This document shows, piece after piece, positions 39,701 to 47,761 of a stretch of 64,000 nt of DNA. Every line of letters begins with the position of its first letter. The first letter of the stretch is position 1. The stretch comes from Protula sp. h YS-2021 (lineage: Eukaryota; Annelida; Polychaeta; Sabellida; Serpulidae), in the NCBI GenBank assembly GCA_949752745.1, contig OX457028.1, positions 19,968,221-20,032,220 on the forward strand, read 5' to 3'. The translations under genes were made by a program, and so were the position numbers. The notes beneath the pieces are model-generated. The model saw only the letters and a list, made by a program, of their open reading frames with translations. It had not been told where the DNA came from and ran no database searches.

Positions 39701-40023
39701 ATGAGACGGCGGGTATTCCTATTGAAGAGTTTGTTGGACTTCGACCGAAAATGTATAGTATGATGTATGGTGGGAAAGAAAAACATACGGCCAAAGGCAT
39801 CACTCGAGCTTGTCAAAGACGCATTAAACATGTACAGTATAGAGACAGTTTGTTCAAGAAAACGCAAACGATGGCTACAGGGCACATTATTCGAAGTCAT
39901 AGTCACCAGCTTTTCTCAGAGAAATTGAGGAAAGTAGCCCTCTCCCCATATGACGTCAAGCGATATGTGCTGAATGATGGCTATTCCACCTTAGCGCATG
40001 GGCATTACAAGGCTGTGGTATAA
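36729..40023 (+). pseudogene. polB: Protein-primed family B DNA polymerase (Polinton PolB), broken
   Basis: Replicative polymerase of the element. The N-terminal region has NDDNKCFLW and KRHYCLI, which may be an OTU-like cysteine-protease-type domain. Next come a zinc finger (CFNCLHGF...HREVC), Exo I (YADFECF, about 37,625), an insert with an HNH/zinc-like pattern (CYICHEPL...HDHINGKYRGAAHNECN, 37,881-37,975), Exo II (HNLRGYDSH, 38,043) and Exo III (YHDLYLKSDVLLLADVF, 38,476). Polymerase motifs follow: YLDANNLYGW (A, 38,781), MNNSVFGKTMEN (B, 39,276) and SDTDS (C, 39,550). All catalytic motifs are present. There are three breaks: the frameshift towards the zinc-finger exon near 36,727, an in-frame TAA at 38,736-38,738, and a one-base frameshift near 39,410-39,424. 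Each break lies between otherwise well-preserved motifs, so damage is recent or artefactual. Confidence 0.93.
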
Positions 40024-40025
40024 AA
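40019..40025 (+). promoter_or_regulatory. TATA box overlapping the PolB stop
   Basis: TATAAAA, sharing the TAA stop codon of PolB and lying 56 bp before the next ATG (40,081). Confidence 0.6.
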
Positions 40026-40080
40026 AGGGGAGGTCCTCCAACGTAAGAGTTATTTGAGGTGTGAACCTTGAAGAGTGAAC

Positions 40081-40281
40081 ATGGAACTTGGAAGTCGTAA
40101 GAGGTCTACAACTGATATGGATACTCTTGCAGATACAGTCAAAGACTTGAAAGTGAACAATCCTACCACTACCATCAAGAAATTGAAAGTGGAGACGGCA
40201 CCAACACCACAGTCGTGGGAGGGAATGCTTTCTCTAGGCAATGGAAAGTATATCAAGATTATGAAACAAAGCAATACCTGA
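40081..40281 (+). CDS. Short Lys-rich Polinton protein, unknown
   Basis: 66 residues, chosen from the ATG at 40,081 (a GTG two codons earlier is less likely). Begins MELGSRKRSTT. Contains KDLKVNNPTT and IKKLKVET, and ends near SLGNGKYIKIMKQSNT. It is highly basic and probably binds nucleic acid or carries a nuclear-localisation signal. I recognise no family. It has its own TATA box and lies between PolB and the first two-repeat protein. Confidence 0.45.
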   Translation: MELGSRKRSTTDMDTLADTVKDLKVNNPTTTIKKLKVETAPTPQSWEGMLSLGNGKYIKIMKQSNT

Positions 40282-40313
40282 ATGGAAAATGCTGAAGAAG
40301 CAAGTGAAAGAAG

Positions 40314-40320
40314 TGGATAA
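40314..40320 (+). promoter_or_regulatory. Weak TATA-like box
   Basis: GGATAAAAGG about 45 bp before the ATG at 40,364. Confidence 0.4.
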
Positions 40321-40363
40321 AAGGCTTCGCAGACAAGAAGACAGCGCATAACAAGGTAAAATC

Positions 40364-40735
40364 ATGAATGCACTCATGCTGAACGGTGGTGCTTACCTTA
40401 CTGTAAATGATAGGAATGAAGTGATACTAGGTTCTCGAATAAGTTATCATCGGTTTAAACCTGAAGTGTGGAAGGACTTTAAAAACATACCGCTTGAACC
40501 TGGGTTTAAACGTAGACTTGAAAATAAAGTGGAAGTGACGGTAGCTGAATATGATTCTAACATACGAGTAGAAATCTGTAGAAATCTTTTACAGGATTAT
40601 CCAGAGGATTATAAGGGAGTTGTGCTAGATACACCATTTACAGATTTGATCCTCTTTGATATCAAGAACTGGCGCGCAGTCTTACGATTCCTAGAAGCTA
40701 TACAACATCCACTCTTCAACATCTTGCGAGCATAA
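40364..40735 (+). CDS. Two-repeat accessory protein 1 (PC4-like pattern?)
   Basis: 123 residues from ATG. Repeat A (about residues 9-42: GAYLTVNDRNEVIL, then FKPEVWKDFKNI) and repeat B (about 55-117: NKVEVTVAEYDSNIRVEI, then LFDIKNWRAVLRFLEAI). Each repeat alternates hydrophobic strands and ends in an amphipathic helix with Trp, often preceded by L or F and a polar turn. The same A-B plan recurs in the proteins at 40,790, 41,034 and 48,094. The layout resembles PC4-type coactivators (strands, then S/T-L-x-x-x-x-W helix), which bind ssDNA, but I rate this only as a hypothesis. Stop TAA overlaps the next TATA-like box. Confidence 0.55.
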   Translation: MNALMLNGGAYLTVNDRNEVILGSRISYHRFKPEVWKDFKNIPLEPGFKRRLENKVEVTVAEYDSNIRVEICRNLLQDYPEDYKGVVLDTPFTDLILFDIKNWRAVLRFLEAIQHPLFNILRA

Positions 40736-40738
40736 AAA
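40732..40738 (+). promoter_or_regulatory. TATA-like box overlapping a stop codon
   Basis: CATAAAAACG spans the TAA stop of the preceding gene and lies 52 bp before the ATG at 40,790. Confidence 0.4.
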
Positions 40739-40789
40739 CGTCATTGCAGACAAGGAGACAGGTAATAGTTGATCTGACTGTTGAACGAG

Positions 40790-41131
40790 ATGGAAGACTT
40801 TTTATCGGAATATGAACCAATTACGCATGGATTCTCATATCTGAGAAACGTATATGATGACATTGTGTTAAGACATTTTGGAAAGTATATCATTCTATCA
40901 ACTGACGAACAATCTGTGTTGAAAGAACATCTAGAGAAGTTCAGGATACCTGGCTTTCTCCTAATACTCTCAAATGATATAGAAGTGCGTGTGACTGAGA
41001 ACTGTCTAGACGTGTTTGTACAATTTCGCCAATATGACGAGCTTACAGAATGCTACGACTACATCACCCTCAACACAATGGAATGGTACGCTCTGTTACA
41101 AGCATTGGATTGGAAAGAACCTGACGCTTGA
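40790..41131 (+). CDS. Two-repeat accessory protein 2 (PC4-like pattern?)
   Basis: 113 residues from the ATG at 40,790; the open frame extends three codons upstream without ATG. Repeat A includes FGKYIILSTDEQSVLKEHL. Repeat B includes DIEVRVTENCLDVFVQFRQY and ITLNTMEWYALLQAL, the clearest version of the strand-strand-L-x-x-x-E-W-helix signature. It overlaps the next frame by about 100 bp. That next frame resumes a repeat A just past this stop, so the two may once have been one four-repeat protein. Confidence 0.55.
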   Translation: MEDFLSEYEPITHGFSYLRNVYDDIVLRHFGKYIILSTDEQSVLKEHLEKFRIPGFLLILSNDIEVRVTENCLDVFVQFRQYDELTECYDYITLNTMEWYALLQALDWKEPDA

Positions 41132-41396
41132 ATTCAAAGAGGAAGGAGTGGAACTCATGCGAGGCACCAAGTCCATTGAGCTGACACATCCAATGTGTGT
41201 TATGGTGATGAACATTGACATAAATGAAGATGGATATGAACTGAAACTGTCTGAACACGAAGATGTGAAAATAATAAAGTTTTGTAATGGACAGTGTTAT
41301 GTGAGCTTTCATAGCATTTGCAAACGTGAATGTAATGTCTATGATACATATATTAATTTAGATTGGTATGAATGGCATGTGTTTATCGATGTATGA
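41034..41396 (+). CDS. Two-repeat accessory protein 3 (start uncertain)
   Basis: The recognisable part starts at about 41,118 (NLTLEFKEEGVELMRG, repeat A), continues with YELKLSEHEDVKIIKF and YVSFHSICKREC, and ends with the helix signature YINLDWYEWHVFIDV (repeat B). The only upstream in-frame ATG, 41,034, lies inside the preceding gene in another frame, which is suspicious. Either this gene starts there, or a one-base shift near 41,105-41,120 split a longer protein that includes the preceding gene. An AATAAA at 41,410 follows. Confidence 0.45.
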   Translation: MTSLQNATTTSPSTQWNGTLCYKHWIGKNLTLEFKEEGVELMRGTKSIELTHPMCVMVMNIDINEDGYELKLSEHEDVKIIKFCNGQCYVSFHSICKRECNVYDTYINLDWYEWHVFIDV

Positions 41397-41409
41397 AATG
41401 TATTTGTAA

Positions 41410-41415
41410 AATAAA
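41410..41415 (+). terminator. Poly(A) signal for the rightward genes
   Basis: AATAAA 14 bp after the last rightward stop codon. A TTTATT (AATAAA on the minus strand) near 41,485 could serve the leftward transcripts. Confidence 0.5.
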
Positions 41416-41488
41416 AGTTTAATGTAAAAAATTGTAAAAATGTATAACACAATAAACAAAGAATGTCGTATACAACTGTCTTGTTTAT

Positions 41489-41695
41489 TTACAATATTCA
41501 TAATACAATTCACAATTACCAACTAATACAACTAATATAACATCAATAAAATAATGGCTTATAATGCCTATATACAAAAATCCTTTACCATATTCATAAT
41601 ACAATTATAAACTACTAAATACAACTAATATAACATCAATGAAATAATGGCTTATAATGCCTATATACAAAATCCTTTACAACAAAATCACCATC
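41489..41695. repeat. About 105-bp tandem duplication at the convergent point
   Basis: ATATTCATAATACAATT...AATATAACATCAATRAAATA, ATGGCTTATAATGCCTATAT, ACAAAAATCCTTTAC occurs twice. The right copy includes the last codons and stop of the protease gene, so the left copy is a duplicated 3' end. Confidence 0.8.
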
Positions 41696-42073
41696 ACTTC
41701 TTCTTAATATATCAATGATTTCAAAAGGACTATGCCCTCGAGCTCTTTGAATTATATAATACACGCAATAAAATCCGCATGTAGATGATATCGGTGTTTG
41801 TAATAGAACTGAATTATAAATGAAATGAAACTTTAAAAACTTATTCAAACGACTGTCTATAGGTAAAAGTCCATAAGAGTCAAAATATTCTGCAGGGTCT
41901 TTGTCATAATATACTGCCACCCAATGCTCTCCTGGCTCATCATGATCGTCTGTGTTGATGACATAGGCACCGCGTTGTAAAGATGGTAACTGGTCCATGG
42001 AAAACACACCTTGAAACAAGTCTTTTGTCGCGGCATCATGGGATAGGATGGCTTCTATCTGCTTCGTCTTCAT
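41636..42073 (-). CDS. Adenain-like cysteine protease (C5/C48-type fold)
   Basis: 145 residues, intact. In this family the protease cleaves capsid precursors during maturation. Visible catalytic elements in the expected order: His50 in GEHWVAVYYD, Asp65 in YFDSYG, Gln92 in LLQTP and Cys99 in SSTCGFYCVYY. The ATG overlaps the major-capsid stop by four bases (ATGA), so both probably share a transcript. The 3' end is tandemly duplicated downstream. Confidence 0.92.
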   Translation of the reverse strand: MKTKQIEAILSHDAATKDLFQGVFSMDQLPSLQRGAYVINTDDHDEPGEHWVAVYYDKDPAEYFDSYGLLPIDSRLNKFLKFHFIYNSVLLQTPISSTCGFYCVYYIIQRARGHSPFEIIDILRRSDGDFVVKDFVYRHYKPLFH

Positions 42074-43443
42074 GACTGGTAGTCGAATTGAATGCTACGA
42101 TTTGCACTTATTTCAACAATGTTATCAAATTCAGCATACACTATAACATTGACTGTATTTTGCAAGGCACCAGCAAAATTCATTTCTAGTCGCAAATTCC
42201 CATGCTTGATAAGGGCATAATGATCATCACCATCATAATCAGGTGTTAAGTCAAACGAAAATAAAGCATAACCTCTAGACCAATCTTCCCGTTTTATAAT
42301 GGAACTTTTCTCACCATTCAATTTATCAAACGATTTGTAAAGCGTTTCAAAAGCATCAAGATATTTGCCTCGATTTATTTCAAGTTTGAGAGGTTTGGAT
42401 AGGACTGGTTCACCATCCGTGTAAAGTTGCATAAAGTTTAGAAAAAAATGATCAAAATTGTATGGATTTCTCGATACTGTTCCAGCAAAGGCTTCATTAT
42501 GAACCAGTCCAATGACAATACGTTTGGGTAATTGGCCTAAAAAGATGTTATCTTTCACAAAAGATTGAAATCCAGCTGGAACAGCTAACACTTTACACTC
42601 TTTTCTAGTAATAATAAACTTAGCAGGACTTTTTATCAATGCATCTGCATGTCCTAACTGAATACCTGGACTAACCCTCACTTTGCGAATGGTTAAAAAC
42701 GCATCTCTCACTTCTACTTTATAACCATTATTTGCAGCCATTAATACATATTCATCTTTTTGTCTATGTAAACGTAATTTCATACTAATACCATTTGGAA
42801 GATAGCGATCTTGCTCAAACAAATCTACCCTTAAACCGCCTGTGATCGTAAACTCACGGCTTTGACGTGTATACAAATAACGATTATGTAAACCATTATT
42901 TCCCTGCAGAGCTACATCACCACCCTCAACATTTACATGAAAACCTGCTACATATCTTTCATGATTAGCTCTTTTCACCTCATGACTATTCATTGACCCA
43001 GCAGTATCTTTATAGATGAGACGCAGAGAGCGCTCAGAATGGAGACTTTCTTCCGAGTCATGAATGAGATGAGATATGATGCTGGTATAACCATGGGTAT
43101 TGTTACTATGTGATACCAAACGATCATTTAGAAACAATTCAATATTGGACCATAACCAATTAAACAAATCATTGATACATGATACATTATCATCGACATC
43201 GCATGGTGTTCCATCAGCTTTTACAATGCGACATACAATATGAAGTCTACTGTTCTTTAAATCTAGATATTCTTCTGTACTCGCAGGAATGTAGAATTCT
43301 ATAGGAGCGCCCTCTCTAATGGTAGTGAGTGGTTGATAGTCCACATTATAACTTTTTTCTACAGCAGTTTGCGTTGGTGGTATGTGAAACCATTCTAATG
43401 GAGAAAGACTGCATTCACAAGAATTATTATGAATTAAAGACAT
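42070..43443 (-). CDS. Polinton major capsid protein (double jelly-roll type)
   Basis: 457 residues, intact. It resembles the Polinton major capsid family (often annotated as F54H12.2-like). The N-terminal signature is EWFHIPPTQTAVEKS followed by YQPLTTIREGAPIEFYIPAS, then a beta-rich body with LFNWLWSNIELFLNDRLVS and NTHGYTSIISHLI. The fold assignment comes from the family; the sequence shows only the signature and the strand-rich pattern. The preserved frame beside a broken polymerase is notable. It lies between the core-like gene (2-bp gap) and the protease (4-bp overlap). Confidence 0.88.
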   Translation of the reverse strand: MSLIHNNSCECSLSPLEWFHIPPTQTAVEKSYNVDYQPLTTIREGAPIEFYIPASTEEYLDLKNSRLHIVCRIVKADGTPCDVDDNVSCINDLFNWLWSNIELFLNDRLVSHSNNTHGYTSIISHLIHDSEESLHSERSLRLIYKDTAGSMNSHEVKRANHERYVAGFHVNVEGGDVALQGNNGLHNRYLYTRQSREFTITGGLRVDLFEQDRYLPNGISMKLRLHRQKDEYVLMAANNGYKVEVRDAFLTIRKVRVSPGIQLGHADALIKSPAKFIITRKECKVLAVPAGFQSFVKDNIFLGQLPKRIVIGLVHNEAFAGTVSRNPYNFDHFFLNFMQLYTDGEPVLSKPLKLEINRGKYLDAFETLYKSFDKLNGEKSSIIKREDWSRGYALFSFDLTPDYDGDDHYALIKHGNLRLEMNFAGALQNTVNVIVYAEFDNIVEISANRSIQFDYQS

Positions 43444-43445
43444 GA

Positions 43446-43802
43446 TTAAAAAATATCCTTCTTATATTTTGTTGATGTTATCCGTTTAGCTGCCTTTCGC
43501 CTTCTGACAGGTTTTGCAGGTTGTGCTCTCTTTTGTCCTCCTAACACATCACCAATGGCACGTTGTGCTACTCGGCCTGTAACATCTTTCGCAACATCTT
43601 TTGCAGCCTTTTTAAGATGTGGTGCAACGATTTTAGCCCCTGCCTTAAGCAGTGGAATAGCTTTGCGAGCCAATGATCCCAATATTGAACCAATACCATC
43701 TCCATATTGTATTCGTGCTCCTTTAAATCCTGGTAATTCCCCGCCCACTTGACGAAGAAAATGGTTGCGATATGCAGACGGATCGTGTCTATATGCTTTC
43801 AT
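43446..43802 (-). CDS. Basic core-like minor virion protein
   Basis: 118 residues. The N-terminal part ends in a Gly-rich turn (QYGDGIGSILGSLARKAIPLL). A long Ala/Lys amphipathic stretch (KAGAKIVAPHLKKAAKDVAK) follows, and the tail is strongly basic (KPVRRRKAAKRI). Small proteins of this kind in the same place in Polintons are compared with adenovirus core or pVI/pX-type proteins that condense DNA or disturb membranes. This is inference from composition and position. The ATG overlaps the minor-capsid stop by four bases. Confidence 0.65.
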   Translation of the reverse strand: MKAYRHDPSAYRNHFLRQVGGELPGFKGARIQYGDGIGSILGSLARKAIPLLKAGAKIVAPHLKKAAKDVAKDVTGRVAQRAIGDVLGGQKRAQPAKPVRRRKAAKRITSTKYKKDIF

Positions 43803-44545
43803 AATGCTTTTGGTCGAAAATGAAGTTTACATATCACTTTCCCAGTTTGAAATGACACATTATGACCTGTGTCATCCTTAATATTCATTTCTATTGTGTC
43901 AAATTTGGATGTGTTTGCAGTGACGTAATGAGGTTCTTCATAAGTTTTCATAATAATATCACCATCATACCCTTCAATGGGAACAGAACGTAGCAAAGGA
44001 ACATAATAATCTCCAACTACTTGTGGCTCACAAATACTACAGTACACATAAAGTGTATAAAATCCATGTTTCACATCGGATTGATGTTCAGCAGGACCGG
44101 ATTCTTTATACCATTTACCTGGTTTAAATCCTAAAATCTCAGCTAATCCAGTAGAAAAGACAATATCATAATCATCTCTTAAAATAAGAGACACTTTTCG
44201 ACTAATTTTATCATACTTTAACCTAATAGGGTTTGCATTAATAGATTTTTGTAATTCTGCATTTATTGCAGTACATATTTCAGGTATGGATCTGTAGTAA
44301 CCATATGGAATATAAACTGGATAAAATACATCTGATGATGATCGATAATGAAGAGTATAGTCTATTTCTGGCCTCATTGTCGTCCATGTGTGTGGGTATT
44401 GAATTTCAGCTAAGGCTACTTCATATTTTCCGTTCAAATATAGTGTATGAGGTAAACGAATTTGATAAGTAGACGCCTTATTAGTAGGATAATAGTTCAA
44501 ACTAGCATTGCTAGGTAAAGTTATATAAAAACTTGTTGACTCCAT
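43799..44545 (-). CDS. Polinton minor capsid (penton-like) protein
   Basis: 248 residues, intact. Starts MESTSFYITLPSNAS and has the family-like string LPHTLYLNGKYEVALAEIQY, followed by PYGYYRSIPEICTAINAEL and a beta-rich remainder (VSLILRDDYDIVFSTGLAEI). In Polintons this position is held by the single-jelly-roll protein at capsid vertices. The fold is taken from the family. Confidence 0.82.
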   Translation of the reverse strand: MESTSFYITLPSNASLNYYPTNKASTYQIRLPHTLYLNGKYEVALAEIQYPHTWTTMRPEIDYTLHYRSSSDVFYPVYIPYGYYRSIPEICTAINAELQKSINANPIRLKYDKISRKVSLILRDDYDIVFSTGLAEILGFKPGKWYKESGPAEHQSDVKHGFYTLYVYCSICEPQVVGDYYVPLLRSVPIEGYDGDIIMKTYEEPHYVTANTSKFDTIEMNIKDDTGHNVSFQTGKVICKLHFRPKAL

Positions 44546-44605
44546 GATGACTAAATCGTTTGTGTGATGCAGATTAACTAGATGTGTCTATACATTACTT
44601 CATGT

Positions 44606-44755
44606 TTAACCCTCGTCATCACCATTGCTGTCTACATTGTCGTCTAAATCTACATTGGTATCTACTACTTCTCCTTGACAACAAGCACTGACACACCTAA
44701 TTTTTACAGGAATAGTATTTCCATTTTCTTTACAACAACACCATAACTCTTTCAT
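44606..44755 (-). CDS. 49-residue Cys-rich acidic-tailed micro-ORF
   Basis: ATG at 44,755, TAA at 44,606-44,608. It starts MKELWCCCKENGN, has a second Cys cluster (RCVSACCQGE), and ends in an Asp/Asn-rich tail (DLDDNVDSNGDDEG). It begins 6 bp after the end of the extended reading frame of the preceding gene. Five of its six Cys lie in CCC and CC runs, as in palmitoylated or metal-binding small proteins. Function unknown. Confidence 0.45.
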   Translation of the reverse strand: MKELWCCCKENGNTIPVKIRCVSACCQGEVVDTNVDLDDNVDSNGDDEG

Positions 44756-44760
44756 CCGTG

Positions 44761-45296
44761 TTAAAACGTTTCCCATCCTTCTGGAAACAACCTTTGTTGA
44801 CGTTGTTGTATCTCTTTTGTAATATCTGCACGAGTTGTCTTTTTGCCAAAAACAGTTTTTGGAATATTAGCGTCTACAATTTCCTCAATAAACTGCTTCT
44901 TTCTTTCAACAAATCAATAATGTTGGAATTTGGAATGACAGTACCCGTTTTTAAAACAAGTTCATTTTTATCTGTCCATCTCGTACCATATTTCTTCAGT
45001 TCCGCTAGAAGTTGTGTCAGTTTTACATGATACATAGGTTGAAAATGGGTTAGAAACTGTTGGGACTTTTCTGATTTTTCCGCTTTGGATGATGTAACAG
45101 GCTTTTGTTGTTGTGATTGAATTGTTCGTAAATGACGTCCAAGAACTTGAGACATTTCTATTGCCTTTTCACGAGTGCGTTTTCCACGTAAAAGTTTATT
45201 CACTTTCGTTTTGATTTCACCATCTTTTCCCTTCTTTTCTAACAACATTTTATATTCATATTCAGGAATGAGGACCATTTTCATAGTGTGTTTCAT
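44761..45296 (-). pseudogene. Polinton conserved small protein, frameshifted near its C-terminus
   Basis: 140 codons are open from the ATG at 45,296 (MKMVLIPEYEYKML...KYGTRWTDKNELVLKTG), ending at 44,874. In an adjacent frame, coding-like sequence continues to TAA at 44,761 (IVDANIPKTVFGKK, then RQQRLFPEGWETF). A C-terminal GWE-aromatic ending is a habit of this Polinton family, so I infer a one-base shift in the AAAGAAAGAAG tract near 44,900. Function unknown. The start overlaps the preceding gene by four bases. Confidence 0.6.
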
Positions 45297-45619
45297 TTTA
45301 ACAGCAACTGAGCTAACAAAGGTAATGCAAATTTAGCAATAGCTCCAATGAATCCTCCTTTCTGATTAACCAACTTCGTTTTTCTTTGAAGTGATATCTT
45401 CTTATCTGCCAGTGTGCGTAGGGTATGACGTTCACGCTTGAATGCCTTATACCTTTTTGAGCTTAAGGGTAAATGCCCTCGCAATATATTCAAACAAATT
45501 TCAAACAAGCTAGTTAATTCCTCCTTAGTAGCTTGCTGTAACAAGGATTTACGTCGTTTAGGCCCGCTGCGTGCGAGCAAATGAAGAAAAGGTTGATTCG
45601 CTTGAATACGTTTAGACAT
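45293..45619 (-). CDS. Polinton conserved small protein with C-terminal hydrophobic segment
   Basis: 108 residues from ATG. Contains a basic helical N-terminus (HLLARSGPKRRKSLLQQATK), EICLNILRGHLPLSSKRYKA, and a C-terminal hydrophobic stretch (FIGAIAKFALPLLAQLLL) that could span or bind a membrane. The same kind of protein is commonly seen between ATPase and capsid genes of metazoan Polintons, but its role is unknown. It overlaps the ATPase end by 8 bp and the next gene by 4 bp. Confidence 0.6.
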   Translation of the reverse strand: MSKRIQANQPFLHLLARSGPKRRKSLLQQATKEELTSLFEICLNILRGHLPLSSKRYKAFKRERHTLRTLADKKISLQRKTKLVNQKGGFIGAIAKFALPLLAQLLLK

Positions 45620-46270
45620 CTTGGCTGCGAATGGTCAAGTGACTTGGTTCTTGTTCATACGCTAATTTATCAACATATACGTAATGTGTATCTTTTGGTA
45701 AAATGCCTGTACGAATACGTAGTTGATCATTCGTCTTCGGCTTCAAGTCAATGAATAAATAGCCATGAGGTTTGCTCGTAGCATCTTGATAGGCTTCTAT
45801 GAGAAATTTAGATTTTCCAGAGTACATTTGTCGCGCAAATGCACTTATTAGTCGACTGTCTCTAGGATTTTTAAACAGAATGATGTAATGTGTATTCAAA
45901 CTAATATTTCGCATTTCTCTACCATGATGGAACAAATTATGTACAATAAAAATAATGCTTAGATTTGATGACTGCTGCCAACACTAAAGAGACGTGTCAT
46001 ACGCTCGTCACTATGATATTTGGTCATTAAGTCATCAATGATGAGTAAGTTTGGTGTTTTCGGGTTAAAACGCTCTTCAATGTCATCTGGAATGCCTTGG
46101 TAAAATTCCACACCCTTCATTCCCTTGTATAAAGGTTGATCTGCTGCGTAGAGCCATAAAATGTTTTTTGGTGAGGGTTTAATTAACTTTTGTTCTAGAA
46201 TTTCTCTAACTGGAGACGTTTTACCACTGCCTGTAGGTCCAGAGACCAAACATGTGAATGGATGCTTCAT
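45612..46270 (-). pseudogene. A32/FtsK-like genome-packaging ATPase, one frameshift
   Basis: First frame from the ATG at 46,270: MKHPFTCLVSGPTGSGKT (Walker A), then LLIIDDLM (Walker B), stopping at 45,959. The second frame continues without gap (LSIIFIVHNLFHHG, then NTHYIILFKNPRD, a sensor-like region) to 45,612. One missing base near 45,965 explains the split; all motifs are retained. In this family the protein packages DNA into capsids. Its ATG overlaps the integrase stop (ATGA at 46,270-46,267). Confidence 0.85.
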
Positions 46271-47367
46271 TTTCGAATATCCGTTTCTTTCACCCAACTG
46301 TTAAACTTCTTTGGCCAACCTAACCACTTCACAAATAATTCTTTAACACCTCGTCTTCTTCGTGTTTTCAACACCTTTTCAATTCTGTACACAGATTCAA
46401 TATCTTTTGTTACTTTCTGCAGTTCTTCTTCATAGAAATATCCATCAATATCCTCGTCTAAAAAGTCTTTCACACGATATAAGTGTATTTCTTGCTTCTT
46501 ACAACGATGTGTGATAATGAAAACTTCTTGCGTCCACTTTATATGATAATCTCGTTGAAATACATATTTTATGTGGGAAATGCGCACCTGATCACCAATT
46601 TTAAATTTGTAAGGTTTTTTCTTCTTTGGTTTCAATTTCAATTTGTCTACATACATATACTTCCACACTTTTGATTCGATGTCTTTACGAATATCTGCTG
46701 GAGCATACTTATTAGGGAGGGAGCCATGAGGTCTATGGTTGTAATTATACACTAAGTCTGGAAGGATGTCCATATAGCGATACGTTTGATTATGTAGGAA
46801 ATATCGATATATCATTCCCTTTAGAGTACGAATGACTCTCTCAGCAAAGTTGGCTTTGGTTTCATTCTTTGTTGTATAGGCATGTATTCCCTCCTTCTTC
46901 AAAAATGCTTTTACCCATCTGTTTTTAAATTCAGTTCCTTTATCTGACCTTAGAGTTCGTGGTCTTCGTTGTGTTTCATGAAAAATCTTTTGAAAGGCTT
47001 CTATGACACTGGTATGTGATTTATTAGGTATTGGTTGCACCCATAAATATTTGGAAAACACATCAATGACAACCAATAAAAAGCGGGTGCCATCATTATA
47101 TGGAGCTATGTTTCCCATGTCAGCTAAATCAATATCCCACATGTCATCAATGCCACGTGTAATGACACGTTGCCTTTTAAACCTGTATTTTACAGGTTGT
47201 AGTAAACTGAAGGCATCTTGATCCTGTAACCATTTCTTCACTTGCGAATGAGTGACTGGTTGATCATGTTTTTTTAATATGTGATACAGTTTGGAAGGGC
47301 CAGCAAATGCCCCAGGTTGTCCAGGTTTAAAGTAAATATTGGTCAAGTAGTCTTTCCACGTTGACAT
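46267..47367 (-). CDS. int: Polinton integrase (rve-type) with C-terminal chromodomain
   Basis: 366 residues from the ATG at 47,367 (MSTWKDYLTNIY); the open frame extends upstream without a better start. The DDE core is visible: Asp80 in WDIDLADM, Asp142 in RSDKGTEF and Glu176 in NFAERVIRTLK, with 33 residues between the last two. An HTH-like N-terminal region (PSKLYHILKKHD) precedes it. An SH3-like basic segment (KIGDQVRISHI) and a chromodomain (VYRIEKVLKTRRRR, then FVKWLGWPKKFNSWV) follow. It would catalyse insertion using the AGT/ACT termini and generate the 6-bp duplication. It appears intact and has its own TATA box. Confidence 0.95.
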   Translation of the reverse strand: MSTWKDYLTNIYFKPGQPGAFAGPSKLYHILKKHDQPVTHSQVKKWLQDQDAFSLLQPVKYRFKRQRVITRGIDDMWDIDLADMGNIAPYNDGTRFLLVVIDVFSKYLWVQPIPNKSHTSVIEAFQKIFHETQRRPRTLRSDKGTEFKNRWVKAFLKKEGIHAYTTKNETKANFAERVIRTLKGMIYRYFLHNQTYRYMDILPDLVYNYNHRPHGSLPNKYAPADIRKDIESKVWKYMYVDKLKLKPKKKKPYKFKIGDQVRISHIKYVFQRDYHIKWTQEVFIITHRCKKQEIHLYRVKDFLDEDIDGYFYEEELQKVTKDIESVYRIEKVLKTRRRRGVKELFVKWLGWPKKFNSWVKETDIRK

Positions 47368-47405
47368 GATGAATGAAAAAGCACTTCTCGACAGAACACT
47401 TTTTA

Positions 47406-47412
47406 TTTTATA
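47406..47412 (-). promoter_or_regulatory. TATA box, integrase
   Basis: TATAAAA on the minus strand, 38 bp before the ATG at 47,367. Confidence 0.6.
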
Positions 47413-47428
47413 CCTCAATCAACATATT

Positions 47429-47761
47429 TTACAAATCAAGTATGGATACAATGGTGTGAATAACTGGAGACCATTTGTCTTCAATGAACACTAACCACCT
47501 ACTGAGCTCATCTAATGTAATAGCCTCTACACCATATTTTTCACAACGTTGATTTGCATTCTCTAACACTTTATCTAAATGTATGTAATATTTAGCTTCA
47601 TTCCAGTATATATAGGCACCTGCAGAATGACAAGTATGTTCTGAACACTCTTCATGTTGACAAGCAGGACATACTAAACATGCAAATTTTTTTACAGCTA
47701 ATAACATTTCTTCACAATATGTTTTTTGTACAATATATTGTCTCAATGTAATGTCTGCCAT
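47429..47761 (-). CDS. Cys/His-cluster accessory protein, unknown
   Basis: 110 residues from the ATG at 47,761 (MADITLRQYIVQK). The central Cys/His cluster, CLVCPACQHEECSEHTCH, fits a zinc-binding fold. The C-terminal half ends in an aromatic/Trp segment (LSRWLVFIEDKWSPV). The ATG overlaps the upstream frame's TAA (TAATG). No family recognised. Confidence 0.5.
   Translation of the reverse strand: MADITLRQYIVQKTYCEEMLLAVKKFACLVCPACQHEECSEHTCHSAGAYIYWNEAKYYIHLDKVLENANQRCEKYGVEAITLDELSRWLVFIEDKWSPVIHTIVSILDL

Noticed and set aside
46483..47221. Rightward open frames opposite the integrase gene
   Set aside because: Shadows of the integrase coding strand, with no independent motifs.
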